Positions 8,566-17,836 of a stretch of 64,000 nucleotides of DNA are shown here, piece by piece. Each line of letters starts with the position of its first letter. Positions within the stretch are counted from its first letter, which is position 1. Under the pieces are notes generated by a model that was given only the letters and a program-made list of their open reading frames with translations, had not been told where the DNA came from and made no database searches. The position numbers and the translations under genes are program-made. Origin of the DNA: Rheinheimera sediminis (GTDB lineage Bacteria > Pseudomonadota > Gammaproteobacteria > Enterobacterales > Alteromonadaceae); assembly GCF_004005375.1 (NCBI RefSeq), contig NZ_RZUF01000008.1, positions 62,001 to 126,000 of the forward strand. Reading direction: 5' to 3'.

Positions 8566-10482
8566 CTAGTGAACCAACTCTTTTTTCGCTGACTCACTGC
8601 GCCGACCACTTAAAAATAACAAGTCACAAATTTCACTATTCGGAGCAAAGCCCGTGGGTGCATCCAATAAAATTTGCCTGAGCATTTGCTGGTCAAAAGA
8701 CTGGCAGGCGACATCCAGGCTATTTAACAACAGCATAGTGGCAGACCATGACAGAAATTGTTCTTTGGCCGCTCTTATCCTCGAATGCTCTGTTTTACTT
8801 TCGTTATTACCAATCAACAGCTCTTCGTAGAGCTTTTCACCAGGCCTAAGCCCTGTGATCTGAATTTCTATATCGCCATTAGGATTAGTTTTGTCCTTTA
8901 ACGTTAAGCCAGCCAAATGAATCATGCGTTTGGCTAAATCATAAATACGCAGAGGCTCGCCCATATCCAGCACAAAAACTTCTCCGCCTTTTGCCATAGC
9001 ACCAGCCTGAATAACTAACTGCGAGGCCTCAGGTATCGTCATAAAAAACCGGGTAATGTCTTGATGAGTCAAAGTAACAGGGCCGCCCGCTTTAATTTGC
9101 TGGGCGAATAAAGGCACTACAGAACCTGAAGAACCCAGCACATTACCAAAGCGTACCATACACATACGAGTGCTATTTTGCCTACTGGCAAGGCCCTGCA
9201 ACACCAGTTCGGCCACACGTTTACTGGCTCCCATCACATTGGTAGGACGAACGGCTTTATCTGTAGAAATAAGTACAAAATTCTCTACCTTTGCCGCAAT
9301 GGCGGCTTCTGCACAAGCCCAAGTACCAAAAACATTGTTACGCACTCCCTCGACCATATTGTATTCAACTAAGGGAACGTGTTTGTACGCAGCGGCGTGG
9401 TAGACCGTTTGCACCTGAAAGTTTGTCATCACCTGCTCTAACAATTTTTGCTGCTGGACAGAGCCTAAAACAGGCTTGACTGTACAAGAGTAACCAAAGC
9501 GCCGTTTCAAGGCATTAAGTTCTCGTTCTATCGAATACAAGGCGTACTCAGATACGTCAAATAACACTAAAATTCGAGGTTTACACCGGATGATCTGGCG
9601 GCATAACTCAGAGCCAATAGAGCCACCAGCGCCTGTCACCATCACTACTTTGCTTCTGATATTGGCATACATTAATTGCTGATTGGGCTCAATCACTTCG
9701 CGGCCCAACACGTCTTCGATACGTATATCCTGCAGATCGTCTATTTTCATGTGACCTGCGACCAGATCAGCCATGCCTGGGATACTTTGAACTGGCACTG
9801 GCAATGCAGACAGCCACTCCAGTAACTCACGCTTACGACCACGGCCTGCAGACGGCATAGCCAAAAGTACCCTGTCTATACGATAACGTTGTATGGCTTT
9901 TTCCAGAAGTTCGGCTGGAAGTACTGTCAAACCGCAAACTGTAGTTTTCTGTAGTTCTGTGTTGTCATCAACAAAAACAACAGGTTTATACTCGTCACCG
10001 CTTTGCAGTGCGTACAATAACTGTCGGCCAGAACAACCGGCACCATAAATAAGCACTCGATGTTTTGCTTTATGCCGTTGCAGTTGAATGGCACTACGAA
10101 AGCCCCATCTGCTGCCACCAATCAGCAACACAGCTATTACACTGAAGCACAAAACAAAACGAGCTATGTCAGCGATGGCTAAAAACCACAACAAAGCAAC
10201 CAAACCAGCACTAGCAAAAAGAACGCCGTTTATCACAGTGGCCACAGCCTGAGGAGCCATATAACGCAAAATAGCGCGATAGAGCCCTAACAATGAAAAC
10301 ACTGCAATACTAAAGGCCAGCCAGACCAACAAACCCAGACTATGAGACGAGAAAAACTCAGCTAGTTGTAAAACACCTGACAACCAACTGGCTATGAAAA
10401 GTGCACTTAATAAAAAAAACAAATCTGCTAAAACAGATATTCCGCGCTTTGTTGTACGGGGTAGCGACATCATCCAAGTCAC
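8566..10482 (-). CDS. membrane NDP-sugar 4,6-dehydratase, WbpM/FlaA1/CapD family (copy 2)
   Basis: Integral-membrane nucleotide-sugar dehydratase of the WbpM/PglF type, which typically makes UDP-4-keto-6-deoxy-GlcNAc. From a GTG at 10482 (GAGGGAG seven bases upstream; the longest frame uses a TTG at 10536) it is 638 residues. It has four hydrophobic segments in the first 130 residues, a CoA-binding-like domain (LIYGAGCSGRQL), and a catalytic Rossmann domain (TGAGGSIGSELC). The STDKAVRPTNVMGASK block shows the Ser-Met-Lys triad of large membrane members instead of Ser-Tyr-Lys. The C-terminal TGLRPGEKLYEEL is standard. It is the last gene of the polysaccharide transcript and a paralogue of the next gene upstream. 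Confidence 0.88.
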   Translation of the reverse strand: MTWMMSLPRTTKRGISVLADLFFLLSALFIASWLSGVLQLAEFFSSHSLGLLVWLAFSIAVFSLLGLYRAILRYMAPQAVATVINGVLFASAGLVALLWFLAIADIARFVLCFSVIAVLLIGGSRWGFRSAIQLQRHKAKHRVLIYGAGCSGRQLLYALQSGDEYKPVVFVDDNTELQKTTVCGLTVLPAELLEKAIQRYRIDRVLLAMPSAGRGRKRELLEWLSALPVPVQSIPGMADLVAGHMKIDDLQDIRIEDVLGREVIEPNQQLMYANIRSKVVMVTGAGGSIGSELCRQIIRCKPRILVLFDVSEYALYSIERELNALKRRFGYSCTVKPVLGSVQQQKLLEQVMTNFQVQTVYHAAAYKHVPLVEYNMVEGVRNNVFGTWACAEAAIAAKVENFVLISTDKAVRPTNVMGASKRVAELVLQGLASRQNSTRMCMVRFGNVLGSSGSVVPLFAQQIKAGGPVTLTHQDITRFFMTIPEASQLVIQAGAMAKGGEVFVLDMGEPLRIYDLAKRMIHLAGLTLKDKTNPNGDIEIQITGLRPGEKLYEELLIGNNESKTEHSRIRAAKEQFLSWSATMLLLNSLDVACQSFDQQMLRQILLDAPTGFAPNSEICDLLFLSGRRSESAKKELVH

Positions 10483-10703
10483 GCTTTCACTCCCTCTTTG
10501 CTCACCAGAATCGTCTTTTTTGTTGGCTAAAGGCAACTTTAAAGAACATCAGCTTAGAACAGCATCTGACGCTCTACCAGTTTTAGCGCAGCAAAAATGA
10601 ACTATCTATGAATAAAGATGTCCTTCGAGCTCATTATTTACAGCAACATTACATATTTTTCCATAATGGCACAAGCCCTAAATTGGTAACTAAACGTTAA
10701 CCA

Positions 10704-12659
10704 TCAGATACTTTTATTGGCTTGCCACCATAAATCACAAATACCATCTGTTGGATTAAAGCCTGTAGGAGCACTTAACATTAACGCTCTTATTTTCTCT
10801 AAATCATAATTCAGACAGGCTTCACTCAGTTCACTCAACAGGGCTTGCATATCAGGCCAGCTTAAACATATTTCATTCGCGGCTTTTATCCTGGGGTGAC
10901 GGGTAGGCTTTTCATCCTCTCCAATCAATAACTCTTCATATAATTTTTCGCCAGGTCTTAATCCTGTGATCTTGATTTCAATATCGCCCATAGGATTTTG
11001 CTTATTTTTAATTTCAAGCCCTGTCAGATGCACCATCTTTTTCGCAAGGTCATAAATTTTAACAGGCTCCCCCATATCCAACACGAAGACATCCCCGCCT
11101 TCGCCCATAGCGCCAGCCTGGATCACCAACTGTGAGGCTTCAGGGATCGTCATAAAATAACGGGTAATGTCTTCATGAGTAAGGGTGATAGGCCCACCTT
11201 TATTGATTTGTTTACGAAATAAGGGCACTACAGAGCCTGATGATCCAAGCACATTACCAAAACGCACCATACAAAATCTGGTACTTTGCTGCCTCGTTGC
11301 CAAAGCCTGTAATGTCAGCTCAGCCAGCCTTTTGGTTGTACCCATAACATTTGTTGGTCTGACCGCTTTGTCTGTCGAAATTAGTACAAAAGTTTCAACC
11401 TTTGAAGCTATAGCTGCTTCAGCTGTGTGCCAGGTGCCAAACAAGTTGTTACGTAAACCTTCAATCACATTAAATTCAACCAGAGGCACATGCTTGTATG
11501 CCGCCGCATGGTAAACAGTTTGCACATGATAGCTTTGCATAATTTGCTGCAAGCGTTGTTGGTCGACCACCGTACCTAACACTGGCAGCAATTGAACGTC
11601 TAACTGCCGACTACTCAACATAGCTGTCAGTTCTTTATCAATTTCATACAAAGCAAATTCAGAGGCTTCGAATAACACTAGTTTTTGTGGCGACTGTAAA
11701 ATAATTTGCCGGCATAGCTCTGAGCCAATAGAGCCTCCGGCACCAGTTACCATCACGACCTTGCCCGTTATGTTAGCTGTTAGTAACGAAGGTACAGGTG
11801 CCACTGGATCACGCCCCAACAAGTCTTCAATTTTGACATCCTGAAGCTCATCAATTTTCATTTTACCGTCAACTAAATCCGCCATTCCGGGGATAGTCAA
11901 CACAGGCAAACCTAGAGGCTCCAAGCGTTCAATCAGTTTAGCTCTGGTACCACGACTGGCAGAAGGTAAGGCCAATAAAATACGGCTAATGCCATATTTT
12001 TGAATAACGGCTTTAATACAATCAGGAGAATAGACTTTAACATCTCTGATCATTACGCCGTGAAAAGATGGATCGTCATCAGCAAAAGCTACAGCTCGAA
12101 ATTCAGCGCTGCTGGCCAGCGCTAAAAGCAATTGCCGACCGCTGGCACCAGCACCATAAATTAGGACCTTGTGCTGCGCTGCACGACCAATCACAGTGAC
12201 CAATTCACGTAACAACAAACGACTGCCTGCTATTCCGACAAAAGCAAAAAATACATAGTTTAAATTGCCCGACAAACTATATAAAAAAGCATTCGCGTCG
12301 ATGGCAAAATTAAGCAACACGCCAGAGACAATAGCACCTGCAGCTATGGCAATCATAGAACGCAAACCTATATATCGGACCACAGCCCTATAAAGACCAA
12401 ACAGACTAAAAACAACAAGAGTAGCCAATACTACGGCCATAAAACTTAAGATAAAAGATTCATCTCGAACCAGCTCAAAACTGTCGTAGCGTAAATAATA
12501 AGCCAATACCCAGGAAGCAAATAAAATGATCGCATCGACCAACATAGATATTGAACGTTTAATAAAGCGCGGCCAATCCATCAGAGGTTGCAAGCAATGT
12601 TGCAGTGTTTTAGAGGTTAAATTGCGCAAGAAAAACTCCATACTTAAAACATAACTCAT
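10704..12659 (-). CDS. membrane NDP-sugar 4,6-dehydratase, WbpM/FlaA1/CapD family (copy 1)
   Basis: Same family and architecture as the following gene: four N-terminal membrane segments, LIYGAGASGRQL nucleotide-binding domain, TGAGGSIGSELC catalytic domain, STDKAVRPTNVMGTTK with the Met/Lys pair, and TGLRPGEKLYEEL. The ATG at 12659 (GAAG six bases upstream) gives 651 residues; a TTG at 12671 is an alternative. The proteins are alike over their whole length but clearly diverged at the nucleotide level, so this is an old duplication or two independently acquired genes. One could serve a UDP-GlcNAc dehydratase feeding the WbpV-like reductase upstream; which copy does this cannot be told from sequence. 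Confidence 0.88.
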   Translation of the reverse strand: MSYVLSMEFFLRNLTSKTLQHCLQPLMDWPRFIKRSISMLVDAIILFASWVLAYYLRYDSFELVRDESFILSFMAVVLATLVVFSLFGLYRAVVRYIGLRSMIAIAAGAIVSGVLLNFAIDANAFLYSLSGNLNYVFFAFVGIAGSRLLLRELVTVIGRAAQHKVLIYGAGASGRQLLLALASSAEFRAVAFADDDPSFHGVMIRDVKVYSPDCIKAVIQKYGISRILLALPSASRGTRAKLIERLEPLGLPVLTIPGMADLVDGKMKIDELQDVKIEDLLGRDPVAPVPSLLTANITGKVVMVTGAGGSIGSELCRQIILQSPQKLVLFEASEFALYEIDKELTAMLSSRQLDVQLLPVLGTVVDQQRLQQIMQSYHVQTVYHAAAYKHVPLVEFNVIEGLRNNLFGTWHTAEAAIASKVETFVLISTDKAVRPTNVMGTTKRLAELTLQALATRQQSTRFCMVRFGNVLGSSGSVVPLFRKQINKGGPITLTHEDITRYFMTIPEASQLVIQAGAMGEGGDVFVLDMGEPVKIYDLAKKMVHLTGLEIKNKQNPMGDIEIKITGLRPGEKLYEELLIGEDEKPTRHPRIKAANEICLSWPDMQALLSELSEACLNYDLEKIRALMLSAPTGFNPTDGICDLWWQANKSI

Positions 12660-12741
12660 CACCAGCTTCAAGCAAAAAAAGAAAGCTGGTTTATCGAATC
12701 ATCGAAAAGCCCAATTTTTTATCAGGCAAACAACACAGGGA

Positions 12742-14082
12742 CTAAAACTGCAATACACTTTGGCCCCGACCTATAGCGTAGTATTGCAAACCTTTTTGTT
12801 TAAGCCGTTCAGGGTCAAACAAGTTACGGCCATCAAAAACAACTGGCGTCTTGAGTTGTTGTTTTAAAAAGTCAAAATCAGGCGCTTTGAATTGTTGCCA
12901 CTCTGTACAGATTATTAAGGCATCTGCTTCCTGTAAAGCGGCCTCTTTAGTGCCACAAAGCACAAAATCAGACCGGACACCATAAATGCGCTGAGTCTCT
13001 TCCATCGCCTGAGGATCATAAGCATGAACCTTTGCTCCAGCAGCCCACAACTCTTCAATTAACACCCTGCTGGACGCTTCGCGCATATCATCGGTATTGG
13101 GCTTAAAACTTAAGCCCCATACTGCAAAAGTTTTGCCTGTTAAATCATCGCCAAAGTGTTTTTTTACCAGGGTGGGTAGTTTGTACTTCTGCTTATTATT
13201 CACAGCTTCAACAGCCTGTAGAATTTTTGGCGTATAGCCATTTTGTGCAGAAGTACGAATAAGTGCCTGCACATCTTTAGGGAAACAAGAGCCTCCATAA
13301 CCGCAGCCAGGATAAATAAAGTGATAGCCAATACGAGGGTCTGACCCTATACCTTTACGCACAGCCTCAATATCGGCACCAAGTAACTCAGCCAGATTTG
13401 CCATTTCGTTCATAAATGAGATTTTGGTCGCTAGCATGCAATTGGCTGCATACTTAGTTAGCTCTGCACTACGAACATCCATAAAAATCATTTTGTCGTG
13501 ATTGCGATTGAAAGGCTCGTAGAGCTCACGCACAACGTCGATGGGTTGCTCATTGTAGGTTCCAATAATAATACGATCTGGTCGCATACAATCAGCTACC
13601 GCAGCGCCTTCTTTTAAAAATTCAGGGTTAGATACAACATCAAAAGGAATATCCACAGCCCGTTCTGTTAACACAGTCGAAATTTGCTGTTTCACTTTGT
13701 CTGCGGTGCCTACAGGTACAGTGGATTTATCAATCACGACTTTGGGAGAATTCATATGAGTAGCAATGGTTTTAGCGACAGCTAACACATACTGTAAATC
13801 GGCTGAGCCGTCTTCGTCAGGCGGTGTCCCCACGGCAATAAACTGAATTAAACCATGTTCCACACCAAAAGCAGCGTCAGTGGTAAAACGAAGGCGTCCC
13901 GCCTGAAAGTTATTAGTCACAAGCGGCGTTAAGCCAGGCTCATAAATAGGGATAATGCCCTGATTCAGTTTCTCAACACGCTCAGCATTGATATCGACAC
14001 AAACCACTTCATGGCCAACTTCAGCTAAAACTGCAGCTTGCACCAAACCAACATAACCAATACCAAACACCGTAACTTTCAT
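12742..14082 (-). CDS. ugd: UDP-glucose 6-dehydrogenase
   Basis: Oxidises UDP-glucose twice with NAD to UDP-glucuronate, a precursor for acidic surface sugars. The 446-residue protein has the N-terminal FGIGYVGL dinucleotide motif, EPGL, the [10 protein letters not shown] block and the active-site [12 protein letters not shown] with Cys266. The C-terminal UDP-binding domain ([16 protein letters not shown]) is complete. It stands about 76 bases from the sugar transferase upstream and 80 from the membrane dehydratase downstream. No epimerase or aminotransferase specific for glucuronate is adjacent, so UDP-GlcA itself, or a product from genes elsewhere, is the likely output. Confidence 0.95.
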   Translation of the reverse strand: MKVTVFGIGYVGLVQAAVLAEVGHEVVCVDINAERVEKLNQGIIPIYEPGLTPLVTNNFQAGRLRFTTDAAFGVEHGLIQFIAVGTPPDEDGSADLQYVLAVAKTIATHMNSPKVVIDKSTVPVGTADKVKQQISTVLTERAVDIPFDVVSNPEFLKEGAAVADCMRPDRIIIGTYNEQPIDVVRELYEPFNRNHDKMIFMDVRSAELTKYAANCMLATKISFMNEMANLAELLGADIEAVRKGIGSDPRIGYHFIYPGCGYGGSCFPKDVQALIRTSAQNGYTPKILQAVEAVNNKQKYKLPTLVKKHFGDDLTGKTFAVWGLSFKPNTDDMREASSRVLIEELWAAGAKVHAYDPQAMEETQRIYGVRSDFVLCGTKEAALQEADALIICTEWQQFKAPDFDFLKQQLKTPVVFDGRNLFDPERLKQKGLQYYAIGRGQSVLQF

Positions 14083-14157
14083 AAATATTGCTTAATCCTT
14101 TAGTGGGTTTTAACCAAGCTTACTTGTCAGAGCATTAACGCGAAGTGAACTTAAAGC

Positions 14158-14712
14158 TCAGTGTCTTACCCTGTCGCCTGCACCTTTACCAGCAACGGTC
14201 ATAAAAATGTATTTGAAATAGTTTTTTGAAGACAAATTCGAAAGCATTTTTTGATCAGTTTCGGCCAGCAACACAGGAGTAGACATATCAATATCGTTGA
14301 CCTGTGCAAGCCCTGTAATACCTGGTCTGTAATTAAACACCCCACGCTGATCGCGTTCTGCAATCAACTCTTCCTGATTAAACAAACAAGGCCTTGGCCC
14401 AACCAGACTCATTTCCCCTCTCAGCACGTTCCATAACTGTGGTAATTCATCTAGTTTAGTTTTACGTAAAAATCCCCCAAAAGGTGTAATAGCTGAGGCG
14501 CTGGCTAAATGACTGGCGACAGAAGCTGTATCAGGTCTCATAGTACGGAATTTTACTAGTGTAAAAGGCTGCTTGTTACGCCCTACCCTGACTTGACGAA
14601 AGATCGGTGAGCCAGTATCAAACAAACCAATTAGAGTGAGAATGATCAAGAAAGGAAAAGTCAAAACTAATCCAATTATTGAAAATAGAACATCTAATAA
14701 ACGAAACATCAT
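14158..14712 (-). CDS. initiating sugar-phosphate transferase (short PglC-like form)
   Basis: Bacterial sugar transferase that moves a sugar-1-phosphate from a nucleotide sugar to undecaprenyl phosphate, the first committed step of repeat-unit assembly at the inner membrane. It is 184 residues from the ATG at 14712, the short catalytic-core form without the multi-span N-terminus of WbaP/WcaJ. A hydrophobic re-entrant/membrane helix occupies residues 1-28; [38 protein letters not shown] and [11 protein letters not shown] are the family motifs. The longest frame begins at a TTG (14733) overlapping the upstream gene; AAGGA upstream of 14712 favours the ATG. Next to a WbpV-like reductase, its sugar is probably QuiNAc or FucNAc. 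Confidence 0.9.
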   Translation of the reverse strand: MMFRLLDVLFSIIGLVLTFPFLIILTLIGLFDTGSPIFRQVRVGRNKQPFTLVKFRTMRPDTASVASHLASASAITPFGGFLRKTKLDELPQLWNVLRGEMSLVGPRPCLFNQEELIAERDQRGVFNYRPGITGLAQVNDIDMSTPVLLAETDQKMLSNLSSKNYFKYIFMTVAGKGAGDRVRH

Positions 14713-14719
14713 AAGAGCT

Positions 14720-15658
14720 TTATTCCTTTGCAAAGCATTTCTTTATTGCCTCATGTACTGAAACAACTGGGCTCCAACCTAGAGCATTTTTAGTAAACTC
14801 TATATTGACCTCCAAATTGCCATATAGGCGATCAATTACACTACCCTTACCTAAAAGCCTGGCTGCAAAATGCAATACTTTGACCGGAACAGGAATAAAA
14901 ATAGCTTTTTTACCAATTGCTCCAAACATTGTTTCAACCAATTCAGTGGTAGAAAGATCATTGTCGTCACTGACTAAAAAAGTTTGGTTAGCCGCTTTTG
15001 GGTGAGTAACACAAGTAACAACTAAGCTCGTCAGATTATCAATTGCAACCAGGCTACGTTTGTTATTTATCGCGCCTAAAGGAAGAGGCAGATTTTTTTT
15101 GGCCAAAGACATCATAGCTGCAAAATTTGCTTTCACTCCAGGTCCGTAAACCAAAGGAGGACGAATAATTACAACTTCCATCCCGGTTTTTAAAGCGATT
15201 TGCCTAAGTCCTGTTTCTGCTTCTGCTTTAGATATACCATATGCATCTTCAGGCATAGGTTTATCATCGTATTGAAAAGGCTTACCAGGAAAAGTTTTTT
15301 CGCCATTCACTTTAATCGAACTGATGAAAATAAAACGCTTTACGCCTGAATCTGCCGCTTGTTGCGCTAAATTCAAGGTTCCGGCAGTATTCACTTCACG
15401 AAACTCAGCAAGTGGATCAGAACTTTTCTCATCCATAACATGCACTCGGGCAGCACTATGGATAATGACATCAATACCTTTTAAAGCAGCTGAGTAATCT
15501 GTGTTTCCTGCTATATCAGCATGGAAAAAAGCCTTGAAATCGCCCTGTACTGACTTTCTACCCAGAATACTCAAGTGTTTCGGACCTAACACGCCGAGAA
15601 GAGCATTCCCAACGAAACCGCTTGCTCCGGTTAATAATATTTCAGGGTTACTATTCAC
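14720..15658 (-). CDS. NAD-dependent epimerase/reductase, WbpV/WreQ-like
   Basis: Short-chain dehydrogenase/reductase acting on a nucleotide sugar; 312 residues. It has the N-terminal TGASGFVGNAL motif, HSAARVHVMD, the FISSIKVNGE serine block and YGISK Tyr/Lys pair. HSAARVHVM and RPPLVYGPGVKANF are features I associate with WbpV/WreQ-type 4-reductases, which convert UDP-4-keto-6-deoxy-GlcNAc to UDP-QuiNAc (or the FucNAc epimer). The neighbouring initiating transferase and downstream WbpM-type dehydratases complete such a pathway. The start overlaps the stop of the glycosyltransferase by 4 bases. A UDP-glucose 4-epimerase role is less likely because galE is already present. Confidence 0.8.
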   Translation of the reverse strand: MNSNPEILLTGASGFVGNALLGVLGPKHLSILGRKSVQGDFKAFFHADIAGNTDYSAALKGIDVIIHSAARVHVMDEKSSDPLAEFREVNTAGTLNLAQQAADSGVKRFIFISSIKVNGEKTFPGKPFQYDDKPMPEDAYGISKAEAETGLRQIALKTGMEVVIIRPPLVYGPGVKANFAAMMSLAKKNLPLPLGAINNKRSLVAIDNLTSLVVTCVTHPKAANQTFLVSDDNDLSTTELVETMFGAIGKKAIFIPVPVKVLHFAARLLGKGSVIDRLYGNLEVNIEFTKNALGWSPVVSVHEAIKKCFAKE

Positions 15659-16416
15659 GCGGATGGCCTTCTGAGCAATTCAATCAACTTAAAAGGAATT
15701 TTAAACATCAAAAATAACATATTCGTATATATATTATTCTCTCTACAGGCTCTGATAATTTCATGATTTAAAGTCATTGAACTTTTCAAACCTGAAGTGC
15801 TGGCTCCACCGGATCTCATACGGATCAATACTTTATCAACATGCTGGAAAGCGATTTTCTGAACCATGAGTAGTCTTACAAAAAGCTCATAATCAGCAGC
15901 AATTTTGAAATTAGTTTTGTACAAACCAAAACGATCGTAGACGTCTTTTTTAATGAAAGTTGCTGGGTGCGGAGGCATCCAACCAAAGCGGAGCTTCCAG
16001 CCGGCATAGTTAGGCAAAGAATAAAAGCGAGTCACTTTAGTCAAATCTGTTGGCTTAACAAAAACTAAGTCACCAAATATCATTTCTGCCTTTTCGCACT
16101 CACCGAATGCATTTACGACCGAAGACAAAGCATCCCTGGACTCGTAAAAATCATCCGAGTTAAGTATGCCAACGATATCACCGGTAGCAGCCTTGATACC
16201 TTTATTCATCGCATCATAAATACCTTTATCCGGCTCGCTGATTACTCTTGCGATATGGTCACGGTACTCATTTACAATACTCAAGGTATTATCTTTTGAT
16301 GCACCGTCGACAATGATATATTCGATATCGGAGTAATCTTGTGCCAACACTGATTCGATAGTATCGCGAATAGTGGCAGCGCTGTTATAGCAAACCGTAA
16401 TAATAGAAACTTTCAT
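15655..16416 (-). CDS. glycosyltransferase family 2
   Basis: Inverting GT-A glycosyltransferase that probably adds one sugar of the repeat unit at the cytoplasmic face of the inner membrane. It is 253 residues. SIITVCYNSAATIRDTIES opens the fold, EYIIVDGASKDNT and SEPDKGIYDAMNKGI form the nucleotide-sugar site, and LNSDDFY carries the metal-binding aspartates. PPHPATFIKK and KIAADYELFVRL are typical of the WcaA/WcaE-like group. It lies 1 base from manB and overlaps the next gene by 4 bases. Donor and acceptor cannot be deduced; the manB/manC neighbours make GDP-mannose a candidate. Confidence 0.9.
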   Translation of the reverse strand: MKVSIITVCYNSAATIRDTIESVLAQDYSDIEYIIVDGASKDNTLSIVNEYRDHIARVISEPDKGIYDAMNKGIKAATGDIVGILNSDDFYESRDALSSVVNAFGECEKAEMIFGDLVFVKPTDLTKVTRFYSLPNYAGWKLRFGWMPPHPATFIKKDVYDRFGLYKTNFKIAADYELFVRLLMVQKIAFQHVDKVLIRMRSGGASTSGLKSSMTLNHEIIRACRENNIYTNMLFLMFKIPFKLIELLRRPSA

Positions 16417-16417
16417 C

Positions 16418-17833
16418 TCAGTTCAGTAATCCCTTCACCGCGTTAAGAATAACAAGCACTAAATCTTGAGCTTTAGCTTGTTCTGTAGATTCCGCATAAC
16501 AACGCAGCTCAGGCGCATTACCTGATGGACGTAAATGCACAATTTCACCGTCGACAAACCGCATGCGCAAGCCGTCGGTCTGATCCAGACTTTGCAGTGT
16601 GCGTGCACTCTGGCCTAACTGATCAAGGAACTCTTCTGGGGACGAAGCCGCTTTGGCTAAAAACTCCTTACTCCACTGGGTTGGTACCTGCTGTAAACGG
16701 TCACTCGCGGTATAACGTTGCGGTAAAGCTTCGGTCAGCTTTGACAGCGGCAGTTCACCAGCTAATGCAAGTAATGCCAAACCTGGCAATAAAGCATCAC
16801 GGGTTGGTAAAGCCTTCAGCACCTGTTCGGAAACTGTTACATCAGATCCAAGTAAAAACCCACCATTAGCTTCGAAACCGGCGACAGAACCGGTAAGTTC
16901 AGCAAAAGCAGCAATCACATAAGGAGAACCAATTTTAGTACGAATTACGGTAGAAAATATTCCGGCTTGTTCTATCGCTGTATTGCAGCTAACCGGCACA
17001 GCCAGCGACTGAATACCTAGAGCTTTAGCACAAAGCAGGCCAACTATATCGCCACGCAACCATTGACCTTTTTCGTCTGCAATGAGTGGACGGTCACCAT
17101 CTCCGTCGGTAGAAAAAATTGCATCGAAACCATACTGCTTCGACCAATCCAGTCCTTTTTGCTGATCCACTTCTGTGACCGCTTCGGTGTCGATTGGAAC
17201 AAAGGTGTTTGTACGCTCTAACGAGATAACTTCAGCACCTAACTTAGTAAAGACTCTATGATACAAATCACGTCCTGCACTGGAGTGCTCATAAATACCA
17301 ATACGTTTACCAGCCAGCATCTGCTGAGGGTAAATATCTAAATAACGTTGTATATAGTTATCAGATGCAACAGAACTGGTGGCAGGCAAAGCAGAGATAA
17401 AACAAGTTAGCTCGTCTGAGACGTTCAGAATTGCTTGCTCATCATCTTTACTGATTTCGCCGTCAGGGCGATAAAACTTTAAGCCATTACGGTCGAACGG
17501 AATGTGACTACCCGTCACCATAATTGCCGGCACTTTGTCCTGCATAGCCTGAAAGGCCAATGCAGGCGTTGGCAAAACACCATAATAATCAACCGAATAA
17601 CCCATTGATTCTAAAACACCGGCACAAGCAGCAGCCATCTGGGGGCTGCTTGGTCTGTTATCAATACCTATGGCAATGCGCTTAAAGCTAAAAGAACGCT
17701 GCATGACCCTTACAAAACTTTGTGCAAAGGCGGCGCACACTTCGTCTGTAAAGTCTGTTACCAAGCCTCTGGCACCACTGGTGCCAAAGGCTATATTACT
17801 CTGTGCAATAACCTGAGCTAACACTAATAGCAT
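16418..17833 (-). CDS. manB: phosphomannomutase
   Basis: Converts mannose-6-phosphate to mannose-1-phosphate for GDP-mannose synthesis. The 471-residue alpha-D-phosphohexomutase has FGTSGARG at the N-terminus, the phosphoserine loop VTGSHIPFDRNG (usually TASHNP), the metal-binding DGDGDRP, and the C-terminal RPSGNAPELR phosphate-binding loop. The TGSHIP variant is that of the CpsG/RfbK-like group in O-antigen loci. The ATG follows three bases after the manC stop and has no strong ribosome site, so coupling with manC is likely; an in-frame GTG lies at codon 4. Phosphoglucomutase activity cannot be excluded. Confidence 0.9.
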   Translation of the reverse strand: MLLVLAQVIAQSNIAFGTSGARGLVTDFTDEVCAAFAQSFVRVMQRSFSFKRIAIGIDNRPSSPQMAAACAGVLESMGYSVDYYGVLPTPALAFQAMQDKVPAIMVTGSHIPFDRNGLKFYRPDGEISKDDEQAILNVSDELTCFISALPATSSVASDNYIQRYLDIYPQQMLAGKRIGIYEHSSAGRDLYHRVFTKLGAEVISLERTNTFVPIDTEAVTEVDQQKGLDWSKQYGFDAIFSTDGDGDRPLIADEKGQWLRGDIVGLLCAKALGIQSLAVPVSCNTAIEQAGIFSTVIRTKIGSPYVIAAFAELTGSVAGFEANGGFLLGSDVTVSEQVLKALPTRDALLPGLALLALAGELPLSKLTEALPQRYTASDRLQQVPTQWSKEFLAKAASSPEEFLDQLGQSARTLQSLDQTDGLRMRFVDGEIVHLRPSGNAPELRCYAESTEQAKAQDLVLVILNAVKGLLN

Positions 17834-17836
17834 GGA

